This document shows, in pieces, positions 33,301 to 44,903 of a DNA stretch of 64,000 bases. The first letter of the stretch is position 1. Every line of letters begins with the position of its first letter. Origin of the DNA: Mesorhabditis belari (lineage: Eukaryota > Nematoda > Chromadorea > Rhabditida > Rhabditidae); assembly GCA_958450365.1 (NCBI GenBank), contig CAUEEP010000758.1:1324565-1388564 (forward strand), in the 5' to 3' direction. The notes under the pieces are model-generated. The model made no database searches and had not been told where the DNA came from. It worked only from the letters and a program-made list of their open reading frames with translations. A program made the position numbers and the translations under genes.

Positions 33301-36089
33301 TTCATGGCCTTTGGAGTTTTGTAATACTCTTGTCTATCTTTTTCTTTAGATCATTAGATGCCCTCCATATGCTTGGTTCTACGGCTTCACTACTCAACTA
33401 TGGTCTTCAAGCCATAATATCGAATGAAGAACCTGCGTGAGTCAAATGTTTATAAGCTAGTGACTAATAACTGCACCTCAAATCAATCCATTTTAACATT
33501 TTAGCCCCGTGAAGATTCCTTTATTGGACTCAACGTGTACAGTGAGATTTCGACAATGGCAATTATTGGAATGGGCAAAAACGAATTTCGAAATGTTGAC
33601 GAAGGTACAAACGAGCGAAACACATCGAATAAATGAACAAGTATGTCGACATTTTCAACATTTTTTTTTCATTTCATTTTAGTCGATCAATCATTTGATG
33701 ACCGTCGTGAAGTCTTTGTGCATGCATCGATTGGGAATGCCCAAATATCTCTTCTATCAGAAATGCCAATTTGAGATTAAGGTGGGTAAATTTAAGTTTA
33801 AGTCAATCTAGTTTACAAATTTAGTTATCCGTGACGCCTGGGACTTCTGGAGAATATCACGCTTCGCCGAACAGTCCAATTCCATTCAAAGTTTGTTTAT
33901 ACTGACTAAAACTGATATTACTATGACTTGGGTTGGGCAGTAACTTATGGATTCTATAATCTAACAAGTACTCTCATTTAGGTTACCGGTTTGATCTTGA
34001 CAAAGGGACCGATCGTTCCAATTGAGACGGTCATCGTTACAGCCATCGTGCAATTTGCTGGATTAGCTGGGGTTCGGTTTTTATATTCTCCTTTAATGCG
34101 TTTAGATCTACAGTCATGTGCAAAAGTCTTTTAACACTCAATTTTCTAAAAAGTTACATCGATTTTCTTTGATAAAGTGCATGGCGCTCTTTAAGCTATT
34201 AATAGTTTTAGTTACACAAATATATGTACAATTTATTTATACGAACGCTGTCGCTATACAAAACTTATTCATCGAGAAAAAATATAATTGTCAAAACACC
34301 CCTGAAAATCGTGGTGCAAAAGCCTTTTAACACAAGACGAAATTAAGCTATAATCAATATTTTGTTGGCGCTCCTTTTGCCAAAAGTACTCCTTTAACAC
34401 GAGTAGGCATCGATCTAATTAATTCATCAAGAATTCCAGGTTCAATCGTCCTCCAAATTTTTCTGATGTAAAACCATAGCTCGACTTTAGAATTGAAACG
34501 TTTTCCTCGCAATTTCGATTTCAAATAGGCCCATAAATTCTCGATAACACTTAAATCCGGTGAGAATGGTGGAGCTTTGATCAAGGAAACGTGATTCATC
34601 CCAAACCATCCCGGTAAATGTGCTTTTCCTCCATTCGAGCGAGTCACAACGCGGCCCATCAAAAATTTGCTTTTGTGTACTGGCGAATTATCTTGATAAA
34701 GAAACCATCCTGGATTCATCGAAGCAGTCGCAAATGGAAGTAGACATTTGTCCATTATCTCAATCCATTGTTGACTTTACGAGGACAAGCGGACCTGTTG
34801 AACTTTTACACATCGCACCTAAAGAAATCACGTTGGGCTGCATAAAAAGAAAATTATCCTTACCGAAACACAGAATTGATACTCCGCCTCTTTTCACCGT
34901 AGGTTGCAAGTACTTGAGTTGATATCGCTTTCCGACTGGACGTCGGATCAGGTGATTTCGATTTGAAGGAAAAATATCAACTTTTGTTTCATCAACGAAA
35001 ATCACTCAGGCCCAATCATCGACTGTCCAACTTGAATAGGTTTGAGCAAATTGAAGACGTTGCCTCCTGTGTTTGGCTGTCATCATAGGCTTGGAAGCAG
35101 GTCTTCTAGTTACAATGCTGGAAGCAAGCGTCGATGCAAGGTCCAGCGGGAAATATTCTTGTTTGAAGTTTGCTTGAAAAGAATGGCTCCATCGTTCAAC
35201 GTCAAATTCAGATCCTTCTTGAAAGCCTTCTCTCGTAAGGAATCGGTCTTCATTCTTTGTTGTAATCCTCGTCCGTCCCTTTTTCCTACATCTGTGCACA
35301 TTTCCAGACGCATTCATTTTTTCCATAACAAGAGAAACTGTTGGTACATCCTAAAAGGCGAGCAACGTCTTGTCGTGACATCCCTTGTTTCCTTGCCTTG
35401 ACGATCATTTCTTTAACCGGAGTTGACAAATACGCTCCTGGTATCTAAAAAATAAAATAGTACCAGTAAATACGAAGCGAACGAAAATAATCAAAAATTT
35501 TTTCAAATGTTCAAAGACTTTTGCACCACGATTTTCAGGGGTGTTTTGACAATTATATTTTTTCTCGATGAATAAGTTTTGTATAGCGACATCGTTTGTG
35601 TAAATAAATTGTACATATATTTGTGTAACTAAAACCATTAATAGCTTAAAGAGCGCCATGAACTTTATCAAAGAAAATCGATGTAACTTTTTAGAAAATT
35701 GAGTGTGAAAAGACTTTTGCACATGACTGTATAATGTCAAGGGAATAAATCGTTTTGGAATGGCAATCTACTTTTAGAACGATTGCGAGCAATCGCAAAC
35801 GGTGAATCTCAAAGAAAAGGACTATTTCAACGCGAATTTCTTGCTTCAATTTAACCAAGTGAGTTCCTGTTTGATATACTATAAAAAGCCAAAGCTGTGT
35901 TCGATTTTATCGTAACTAGAAAACTTAGCTGATGTATTTACCTGAAATTTTCATTAAAGCTGTTTTTAGAATTGTTCTGTTCATTTCTTCGTCGAATTTG
36001 TTGATTCGGAGCGTCGACAAAATTGGAAAAGTGAAGCGAATGCAATGGTGAGAATACAAGTGAGAACACCAGCAAGAATTGAACATTGA
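30386..36089 (+). CDS. ints-7: Integrator complex subunit 7 (INTS7)
   Basis: INTS7 is part of the nuclear Integrator complex, which cleaves nascent snRNA and other short RNA polymerase II transcripts. The sequence is a long alpha-helical repeat protein over many short exons: NVVRFAIVNALAECKAQLAH, DIEARSLTLQMLASLAP and KQVHHLVVESLLSSHIEEFF correspond to the conserved N-terminal block (family pattern RAITLRMLGSLA...HHSI...SLDS). The C-terminal domain includes VTGLILTKGPIVPIETV and FFVEFVDSERRQNWKSEAN, with stop TGA at 36087. The ATG at 30386 lies directly after TTTTTTAATAG, a trans-splice-like acceptor. A 1.6 kb Tc1-like element lies in the intron 34072-35777; without it that intron would be about 85 bp. 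Confidence 0.9.
34111..35729 (-). mobile_element. Full-length Tc1-like transposon inside an INTS7 intron
   Basis: The ends CAGTCATGTGCAAAAGTC (34111) and its inverse (to 35729) are flanked by TA on both sides; total length is 1619 bp, typical of Tc1. TIRs extend with strong similarity for well over 100 bp inward, so these are long TIRs. It is inserted opposite to the INTS7 reading direction. Confidence 0.93.
34354..35446 (-). pseudogene. Tc1-family DD34E transposase, disrupted
   Basis: Read right to left: an N-terminal HTH region (SRQDVARLLGC), a 5-bp deletion relative to the other copy just after GCT, a frame change in KAFKKDLNLTLNDG, a TGA in place of a sense codon between TVDDWA and VIFVDETKVD, then the catalytic domain. 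The first catalytic Asp is in FVDETKVD, the second in FLYQDNSPVHKSK, and the Glu in SPDLSVIENLWAYLK, in the DD34E arrangement. A TGA also separates LVLVKSTMD from MDKCLLPFA. With several lesions this copy cannot make active transposase. Confidence 0.9.
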
Positions 36090-37630
36090 AAGGAGATTGA
36101 ATAAGAAGGATCGTGTTTCTAGTTTACTTGAATGGGTGCTTTTATCGGTTGATACTCTTTTGTTACTTGTTATCTTCTTAGGCAATTTAATTCTTTGTTT
36201 TTTTTTGTGATTTTGGCAATTTTATGGGTTTTTGAGAGCTTGGAAGAAAAATAAAAATATTTCCGTACAGTTGGACAAATTTTTTGAAAATGGATGGGAA
36301 AGGGGGTGGAGTCAGAAGAGTAAGAGATAAAAGTGAGGCTGTATAATAAGACCTTGCGTAATAAAGGGGAAATGGGTTTTTTCTTATCGCTATTGTGATT
36401 TGTTTTTAAAATTAAATAAGAGTTTTAGGTTTTGTACTTTTGTACAGGTACATTGGCTAAAATAACCATCGTTTTGAAATTGTACAGCAATGTCGGACCA
36501 AATATATCTACCAAATTATTCCAGGACCATTTTTTTCTGGAATTGCTCACAAAAAGTACCTGTATCAGTCAGTCAGAACGTATGCTTCACTAGAGCTGTA
36601 AGTCAGGTCAGAAGTCAGGTGCAGGTCTAGCTTCTGCCGTGTCTAGCGGTTCCAGCTTTTGTGAGCCAGATAGACAAAAAGGCCAGATCATTCAGAAATG
36701 AGCTTTATCTTGAAACTGTGAGAAAAGAAAGTCCTTTCCTTGTTTTCATTGATTTGAAATGTATCTTCTTTTTCCATTTCCCACCTGAACTGACCTTTCT
36801 TTTCATTCGATTTCAAATCGAAAACATTTTTGGGATGGAGAAATGTTGGTGGAAAAGAAATAAAAGAAAAGTAAAGAGAAAATCGTTTTTGTGATTTCTT
36901 TTCCCAAAAGAAATCATTTCACAATGATTACAACATTTCTCTCTCAGCGATTTCCCCTCCTTTCCCCATTTTTTTTCTTCTTCTTTTTCTCCCGTTGATT
37001 TATATGTTGACATGATGTGAATGAAAAGGAGAGAAAAAAAAAGAAGGGGAAAAGTTTGACAAAAAAAAAAAGAGAAAATATCATTTGAGAGAATGCATTT
37101 CGGGTTCAGTTTTGTAATGTTCATTTCGCACGGATTTCTAGAGATTTCTTCGAATAAGATTTTTGATAAAAATAGAGTACTTTTTACTCTTGTAAAAGCA
37201 CTTTTTCTGGCACACTCAACTTTCTGTACCAGTTTGCCAGAGGGTGTGCGTTTGTGAGAAAGTACAAAGTAGCGTAAAATCTGTCTGTGTTCTTATTTTC
37301 CTCACTTTCTCGCACATCATCTGGCATCCCTTGATCGTTTAATCATTCAGCACACTCAATTCCCAACTCTGTTTGATCATCAATTTGGTGTGCCAGAGGG
37401 TGTGCGTTTTTGAATAAGACTTTACCTTGTATCACTGTAGTGAGATGGGATTCTAGGGTTACTTGAATGCTTTTTTTTTTGCACTGTTCTTGCTCTTCAA
37501 ACTCCATTTTTTCGTTGTTTAAATCTTGATCCGATTTCCAACCATCTTTCAGAAATTTCACCTCAGCTTTTGACATCGAATCAACCGTCAACTTCAATCA
37601 TTTCAAAACCTCGAAAAATTACCCCCAAAA
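36090..37630. other. Intergenic region between INTS7 and the bZIP gene
   Basis: About 1.5 kb without a supported gene. It has A/T-rich tracts, a purine-rich stretch near 37020-37080, and two copies of a short dispersed motif (GGCACACTCAA ... GCCAGAGGGTGTGCGTTTG) at 37217-37256 and about 37349-37413. The promoter of the bZIP gene presumably lies here. Confidence 0.5.
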
Positions 37631-40600
37631 ATGGATGACGATCACAAAAACGGATTCCCCCTCCTCTTCGGTCATCCCCTTCGAAGTTCCCATCCAATTT
37701 CCTTAAGTCCTCAATTTTCTAATCAATCCCAATCTCTTTCAATTCAACAACAACTCCAATCTCTTTCAATCCAACAACTCCAATCTCTTTCAATGCAACG
37801 ACTTCAATATATTTTTAACCCGAGTCTCGACCTTCTCTCCTCCTCTTCTTCCTCGTCATCTTCTTTGATGAATCATGGATCTAATCTACCTGCATTCAAT
37901 CGATTAAATCAACAATCGATCATTCTTCAAGAAGATCAAAAAAAAGTGAGTATCAGAAATTGTATGTAAGATTAGATTAAATATGAATATTCAATGAAAC
38001 CCAACTTTCTATTAAAAGTTGAAAAGGTTGACTTTGTTAGTATCAATTCCGGATACTTATTTATTCTTATATCTTTAAATTCTGGCTTCAATGTTCAATA
38101 GTTGTGATATCAGATAGAAGCTCTCACTCTAGTACAGAATGCTGAGTGTCGGCTAGTACCAGATCCATGGGTGTCATGGATTGAACTAGTGATACGGTGT
38201 CATGGATTGAATATCAGATCAGCTACCAGATCTTGGTCTCATTACCGTTTCGAGTGCCAGATAGTAAACTTTTAACCTTATAAATTTGGGGCAAACCAAA
38301 AGGACTCATCCCTTTGAACCGGTGCCACAGAGAGATCTGATTCTACTAGATTATACCTAACTAGTCACATATCGGTTGCTTTATTTTGGGTTCTAGATAA
38401 GCCAGATAGCGGAGTTGATAGTGCATGGGTCTGGGATTGAAATTCGACTGATCGTTAGCAATCCTATTCGTATTTTGAAATTCTTTTTTCCCAAGCCCGA
38501 GTTTCTTGACGAGCCAGGATCTTCTCTTACGAAATTCCCTCTATTTACTCTTTTTCATTTCTTTTCTTTACTTGCTTTGTGTTTGAGAAAAGTTTGAGAG
38601 TGATTTCATTCTTGTAAACACAAAAAAGCAGTCAAATCAAAAATTTCTCAACGATTTCTGAGCCAAAATTAATGATTTAGGTTGACAAAAAGTTATTGCA
38701 AAATTTAAAAAAACTTTTTTATCTTTCCCGATTCATCATTGTGAATCATCACTAAGAATGGCCTTTCTGTGGCAAAAAAAAAAGATAAAATAAAATTGTG
38801 TAGAATTGTGAAATTGTGTAGAAATCAGGGAGATTTTTGTCGATTTTTCAATTTTCGATTTATTTTGAAATTTTTACGAAAGCTCACTTGGAATTGGAAA
38901 ATTTTATGGCAGTCTCGTTTGATCCAAATTATTTGATAAGAGTTTTTGGGAATTTTGATTGGATTATGAAAAAAAAGAAAGAAGATACTGCAGGAATTGG
39001 GAAATTATGGGGCAAATCGTAAAAAGGCAAAAAAATAGGGCTGAGGCTGAATTTGAACCCGGGAGACTTTGGCTAGAATCCGAGCGGGTAGCCACTGCAT
39101 CACAGAGAAATTTTTGTGTGGTGACTTAAAGGGGACTTTAAGGCTATTGTATCTGAAAATCTAGGTAAACGATGAGATGAAAATGGAGGATTCGGATGAT
39201 GAGAGAAACGAGGTCATTTCACCGAAAACCGCCGAGAAAATGGCGAAAGAAATGGACAGGAAAAGGCCCGGATCACAGGTGGGGAAAGATGGACAAACAC
39301 ACACCGACTGGCGCACTGAAACCGGAAAATGGGCCAGAAGGGATGTTTCGACATTTTAAGCACGCAAACACACCCCTTCTGGCACACTCAACTCGTAATT
39401 TTCCTCATTCTCGACCAAAAAGCAATGTTTTGAGTGACGAGAAAGCCGGTTTCGGTCTGCCAGAGGATGCGTTTGCCTATTTTTGAACATAAACAATCAA
39501 TTGAACTTGCAGCTGTCAGCTGTATCAAAAGAGAGAACCCAATGCTCTTTCAGGGTGAAAACGGTGATGGATTAACGAGAAGACCGAGAGGAAGACCGAG
39601 AATATATGGGATGAATCGAGAAGAGATAAATGAGAAAAAGGGAAAAGAGGAGAATGGAGACAGCGAGCATGGTGAGTAGAGTGTGCTTCTTCCGAGTCAA
39701 TAAATCGAGTAAAATTCGCATGAGCTATTTTTACTCGATTAATCGACGCTTTTGGGGAGCTGGTCAAAAGATCGCCGGCCAAAATAATGCGTTTGTGTTT
39801 CTTATTTTCATTGGATGGAGAAAAAAATTTAGCTATCTGCTGAATTTTTTGGAGCCGTTTAGAAAAAAATCTGGGATGAGGAAATGTCAAAAAAAAAAAA
39901 AACGAAAAAGGGCTCAAAAAGAGGTTAACTGAGCTTTTCTCGACGCTAATTTCTGTTTTAAGTGATCCCAAAATAGGCAAAAGATAGATAATTTTATTCT
40001 GTATTCAATAAGAATCAGAAACACATAAAAACTTAAGCGCGGAGGGGCTACTTTTGCCGTGGCGCCATTTTGAGCAGGTCCCCGTTTTTGGTCGAGTAAA
40101 CCTTTCATAGTTACGAATAATCCTCTTTACACGTCGAGTAAATTAAATATCTTTACATTTGAGGGAAATCTCCCGCCAAATCATTTAAACAGCTGAATAT
40201 CTTTACTTTTGAAGGGAATTTACCGCCAAATCAGTTAAATAGCTGAATATCTTTAAAAGAAGTCGTATATAATTGCATGCTCCTGAGTCTTTTGCGCCAA
40301 TTTTTTGCAATAATTAACAGTAATCTTTCCGAAATGTGTGTTTTAAAAAACGAATTACTCGCGCGGAACACACTCTAATGATGAGTGGGGAGGGATTGAA
40401 TGAGTGCGCCAGATTGCGGCCGTTTACAATCTCTTCATCCATCATGTCCACGGGGAAAATAAAGGTGCACTTTTTCCTTTGATAAACCCACACTTTCTCG
40501 CGCACCGGTACCGCATCAAACAAAAAGCAACCGGTGTGAGTCAATTGAGTGTGCCAGAAGGCGTGTTTTTGCGCTGCTGCTCAAAGTACGGGGAAACAAT

Positions 40601-43355
40601 TTGATCGGATTTCAAAATTGTTCCAACATTTCGACTTTTCTGCAATGTTTACAGAACTCTTTCCCTTATCAATTCCTGCAAACAAATAGCTACTATAAAC
40701 AAATTCTTGCAAAGATAAATTTGTTCATAAAATGCTAGGCTAAAAACTATTTACCACTTGTGCTAGCTGATGTAAATTTTGGAGAAAATGTCAATTTGAT
40801 TTGCTAATGGATTTAGGCTAAAAATCGTGTCAAAATTCATTACAAAATAGTTTCATTTTACACGAAAATAAAATTCTTATCTTTTCGGCAGAAATTTCCC
40901 CAAGAATCACCCCATTTTTGGCTGATTTTCAGAAATGAAAAAAAATTTTCAGGAAAAAGAAAATAGGGATTTTTGTCTCAAAGTATGATTTCATTTTTCG
41001 GATTCAAATCAGAATTCAAATCATGAGGTTTGTGGTTTGTTTTTGAGATAAGAAATGGGAAAAAAATGGAGAAGATTTCAAAACGTTTACTCCACGTTTC
41101 GATAGGGGATTCCCCACAAACGAGAAACGAGCTGAATTTTTGGTTTTCGAGTTTTGGAGTGAAAAATGTTCCGGCTACAATGCCCAATATGCCTAAAAGC
41201 CAGGTCAGAAGTCGGTCAAGACTGGCTTTTCTTGGTGCAAGTAAAGCCAGGTATTTCACGTTCAAGCCGGCGCTTTACCCCCGCCTATCCCAACTACTAC
41301 TTGCGATCTACTCAATAGGAGCTCGCCTAAAAGTTGTGCACAAAGTAGCTCTCAGTACTTTGATGTAGAAGATGAAATTTCAGCTCTCCGTTCCGACCAA
41401 GATTCTCCAATCGATCCATCATTGCACGATTTCGCCGATGGGACAAAACGACGAAAATATGCCCCGAATTTGGTTGGGAAATTCGACTTTGTAAGAAAGC
41501 AAAAAGAAAAATCATTTCTAAATCACTAGGGCAACTTCAAAATTCTTCCCAAATTTTATTACGCTGACCAAAAATTAGATAATCATTTCCAAGGTTTTCC
41601 AAGAAATTCTTGCAAAATTTTCTGCAATTTCGGAGAAGGGATTTTATTTTTTCGCTGATAAGCTTTGACGTTTTTGTGAGTTGGCATTTACAATGTGCTA
41701 TTTGGACAGAAAAGCAATTGTATTTCAGAGAAAAAGGGCAATTTCCTTAAAACTTTTCTTTAAAACTTTTCTTCAAAAGTGTCAATGCCTAAACTTTGAC
41801 AAAAATCATTTCAAATGAAACGCCAAAACCGCAGTGTGGTTAAAAAATGAAGAAGTTTAGTTTAGTTTTGTTTTTTTGGCGCTAATGTTCGTTACCATAA
41901 TTGTTATTGGCTAAACAATGTAAAACTAAATAAATAAGCCAGATAAAATAGTTAGATCTCCCAATTTGTGAGGAGGATACCCACAATTCTAAAGGATACC
42001 CACAATTCTAAAGGATACCCAAAATTCTAATTTAGTGTCTTACTCGATGACATAAAAGCAAACTTCAATCAAAACAAAGAAACCCCAATTCTCCCCCGAA
42101 TAACTGTTCCCTTCCGTACTTGTGTTCTTCACATGTCCCCTCCACATGTCCCTTTTTATTTTCCTCTTTCTTTTAGGGGATTCCTATTCTTTTCCACAAA
42201 ACAACAACAAAAATCTCAAATTTTTTTTAATTTTTCAAACATTTTGAAATTGTTTATTTCGAGAAAAATTTTGATTGTCATTTCTATTTTTGGGAATATT
42301 TGATAAGGGTAAATAAAAGGGTAAATGAGGAGATTTTCAGTAATAAGAATTAGTAATAAGAACAGTAATAACAATTAGTAATAAGAACAATAATATGAAT
42401 TAGTAATAAGAACAGTAATAAGAACAGTAATAAGAATTAGATATAAGAACAGTAATAAGAATTATTCAGGCAAAAGATGATCCGAAATATTTGGACATGA
42501 GAAGAGCGAACAATGAAGCCGTGAAAAGGAATAGAGACAAAGCGAAGAGGTTACAAATGTTAAAGGTCAGTTTGAGATACATTAAGACGAAAAAGCGGTG
42601 GTACTGTAGCTACACTAGAACAATAGAGTACTGTATTGCTATTGGGGCAGCAGGCTACCGCAATCCGACTGAAGTAAGAGCATATAGACTAAATAACTTT
42701 GAGGTATTTTTTAGCCTATAAGACTACAATAGCACAAGGGAGTACTGTAGTCTTATAGTAAAGTAATTCCATTTTGAGAAGTTGCGATACTGTACTTTTA
42801 TTGGAGTGTAGGATATTCCACACTGGAGTGCTGTAGAATCATGTGATCCAGTAGCTCAAGTAGATACCGTAACCTTAACAGCTACAGTAACTCATGATGA
42901 TCTTCCACCCAATTCCCCAATTTTCTGTTGGTGAAATTTGACTGAACATACCGTAATCTGACTGACTGGATAATTCGAATTTTCAAAGATCTTTGCATAA
43001 AATGGTTCACAAATGATTTCACCCTTTTATCTCTTATCTCAGTTAACCTTTGAACAATGGAATAGATTAAAGATTTCATAAATTTTGGGTGAATCATCAT
43101 CATGAATTCTGTCAGAATCACCAATCATAAAAACTGAATTTTGAAATTTGACGACGAATTGAAGTGACGTGAGTAAATCTTAGTAAAGAGAATGTTCAGG
43201 ATCAAGAATTGGAGAGACTTCGTCAAACGGTGATTACATTAGAAAAAGAATTATTGGAAGAAAAAGATCAAAACAAACGCTTGAATGCACAAATTGATAC
43301 GTATAAACAAATATTGGATGCATTTGCATCGACAAGACCGCCAAATGTACAATAG
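37631..43355 (+). CDS. C/EBP-like bZIP transcription factor with AT-hook, 306 aa, six exons
   Basis: Exons 37631-37945, 39165-39278, 39554-39671, 41369-41490, 42470-42565 and 43200-43355 close in phase to 921 nt. Exon 1 encodes a Gln/Ser/Leu-rich low-complexity region with three imperfect QSLSIQQL repeats and a nine-serine run. Exon 3 encodes an AT-hook (RRPRGRPRIYG). Exon 5 is a bZIP basic region, RRANNEAVKRNRDKAKRLQ, close to the C/EBP pattern NNxAVxxSRxKAK. Exon 6 is the leucine zipper (LERLRQTVITLEKELLEEKD and on), ending at TAG. It should bind DNA as a dimer in the nucleus. I cannot choose among the nematode C/EBP-like genes. Long introns hold a tRNA-like sequence and tandem repeats. Confidence 0.88.
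39036..39112 (-). repeat. tRNA-like sequence with Pol III terminator, probable SINE or tRNA pseudogene
   Basis: On the minus strand: an A-box-like TGATGCAGTGGCTACC, an anticodon-arm-like CGGATTCTAGCC, a good B box CCCGGGTTCAAATTC, then CCTATTTTTTT, a Pol III terminator. The anticodon and acceptor stems do not pair well, so a working tRNA is unlikely. It lies upstream of exon 2 of the bZIP gene, antisense to it. Confidence 0.5.
41965..42031. repeat. Short tandem repeat GGATACCCACAATTCTAA x3
   Basis: Three adjacent 18-bp units, the last with one change (CCAAAATTC). It lies in the intron between exons 4 and 5 of the bZIP gene. Confidence 0.85.
42335..42466. repeat. Tandem repeat of AGTAATAAGAACAGTAATAAGAATT type
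   Basis: A run of AGTAATAAGAA(C/TT) units of about 11-13 bp, directly upstream of the acceptor of bZIP exon 5 (42470). It replaces the usual polypyrimidine context with a purine-rich array up to ATTATTCAG. Confidence 0.85.
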
Positions 43356-43999
43356 AGAGAAGATCAATGGACACTTATGGAAATGGACATTGAGATGTTG
43401 GGAAATGGAAATTGAGAAAGCGGATGGAGAAGATGAAGAAGAAAAAGAGTGGAGATGGACGGTTTGGAAATCGGAAAATGGATACGATTTTCGGATTGAC
43501 CGTAGTCGATTTACTTTGGACATGAGGATGATTGCGTGCAATTCTGACAATGACAAGTCGGAAAATCTGGGCATTTTTGAGTCGACCACCAAAAAAAAAG
43601 ACAAATTTCATATGATCTTATACAATTTTATGATACTCACAATCAGCCATTTTTACTTTTATTCTAACGTTGATCCTTTTTGCAATTTTGAGAGTCACGC
43701 TTGTAAATATGCTAATTTAACGATTGCTTTAGATGAATATCCAAAAAAAACTTTGCTTTCAAAAGTTTTGCTTGTTTGAATTGTCGATAAAATTCTACAT
43801 TTGTGAATGTTCAAGCAAAAAAATGCACGTAATTTATCAGAAACGCGGAAGCTTAGCGATATTTCTAAAACTTTTATTAAACGAACTGTAAATGTAAATG
43901 AAGTTGTAATCAAGCGAAACAAAACAAAACGCATTTGTTATTAGAGCAACAAAACAAAAAGAGGCAACAAAGAGGTAGATAAAGATGGTTTTTGATTCA

Positions 44000-44761
44000 T
44001 TAAGCAAAACACTTGACCGTGGTGTAATCGCCGCTCCTAAATTTGCATTTTGCAAGCATACAAAAAATCCCCCACTTCATCAAGCGAATGTAAATGACCA
44101 TCACGAAATACTCGAGCGCAAAATAGACTAACACAAGAATAACGTTGACACCCTTGACTAAATCATTGTTGTATAAGTTAGGTAAACTAGTTCATACCGA
44201 GACTTTCAAAACCGTTTGGGATGCTATCGCAACATTCACTAAACAAGATGCTATTAATAAAATAAATGTTACAACCTTTTGGAGCAACAGATAGCTGCTG
44301 TGATGAGCAGGCCAATTACGAAAGAATAGTAAATCGGCTAAAAAGAACAAAGTTGCAAGCTAAAAAAATGAACACTTACGCCCATCCAGAGAAAACCCTT
44401 TCCAAAGCTTCTGTTGTCGAGGAGTGAGCCAAAAATAAAAGCCGTCACAATCAGAAGACCAAACACGTTAATCCACTGAATGAATGCGAACTTCTTTATA
44501 CTGCCATCTTACTGCCAAAAGACCGCCATTGTCGAAAAGATCGATAATCGCATAGATTCCGAAGGCACAATTGATGATGAAGAAGCCCCACACAAAAACC
44601 TAAAACACAAATTGTTATCTTTAATTTTTGCGCTGTTGGGGTATCAATGACCAATGATACAATTCACTAGCCTGCGATATTAAAATTAACCAACGTCTCA
44701 TTTTGCCTAATTTACATTGGAACCTTCCCAAATTAGCATTTATCAAATAAAAGAAAACCAT
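44000..44761 (-). CDS. Multi-pass membrane protein, tetraspan paralogue 1
   Basis: Exons 44761-44672, 44599-44513, 44475-44380, 44337-44276, about 44243-44200 and about 44163-44000. The protein has four hydrophobic segments: [51 protein letters not shown] and [20 protein letters not shown]. Exons 2 and 3 are exactly 87 and 96 nt, like those of the paralogue at 45442-46410, and later introns keep the same phases, showing shared descent despite low residue identity. The first intron only closes with a GC donor (CAG|GCTAGT at 44671). No domain name can be assigned with certainty; a distant LAPTM4/DUF7027-like relationship is a guess. Confidence 0.7.
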
Positions 44762-44804
44762 TTTGTCGAATAGACATCAGTCTTTTCGACTTCAACCCGA
44801 CAAG

Positions 44805-44903
44805 ATGGCTGAATCGATCCCACCCGGCGCCATCACTACTCAACCCAACGCCAAGGTCGTCTTCAACGCCCCCTACGATGACAAGCACACATACCACATT
44901 AGG
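44805..44903 (+). pseudogene. Major sperm protein 5' fragment
   Basis: The 33 codons starting [20 protein letters not shown] and continuing [13 protein letters not shown] match the strongly conserved MSP N-terminus. A GT donor follows (GTATGC at 44904), but no sequence for the remaining 90-odd residues (NSSARRIGYGIKTTN, CGVLDPKE and on) occurs downstream in this window. It is either an exon stranded by rearrangement or a gene whose other exons were lost. The ATG lies 44 bp from, and divergent to, the start of tetraspan paralogue 1. Confidence 0.85.
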
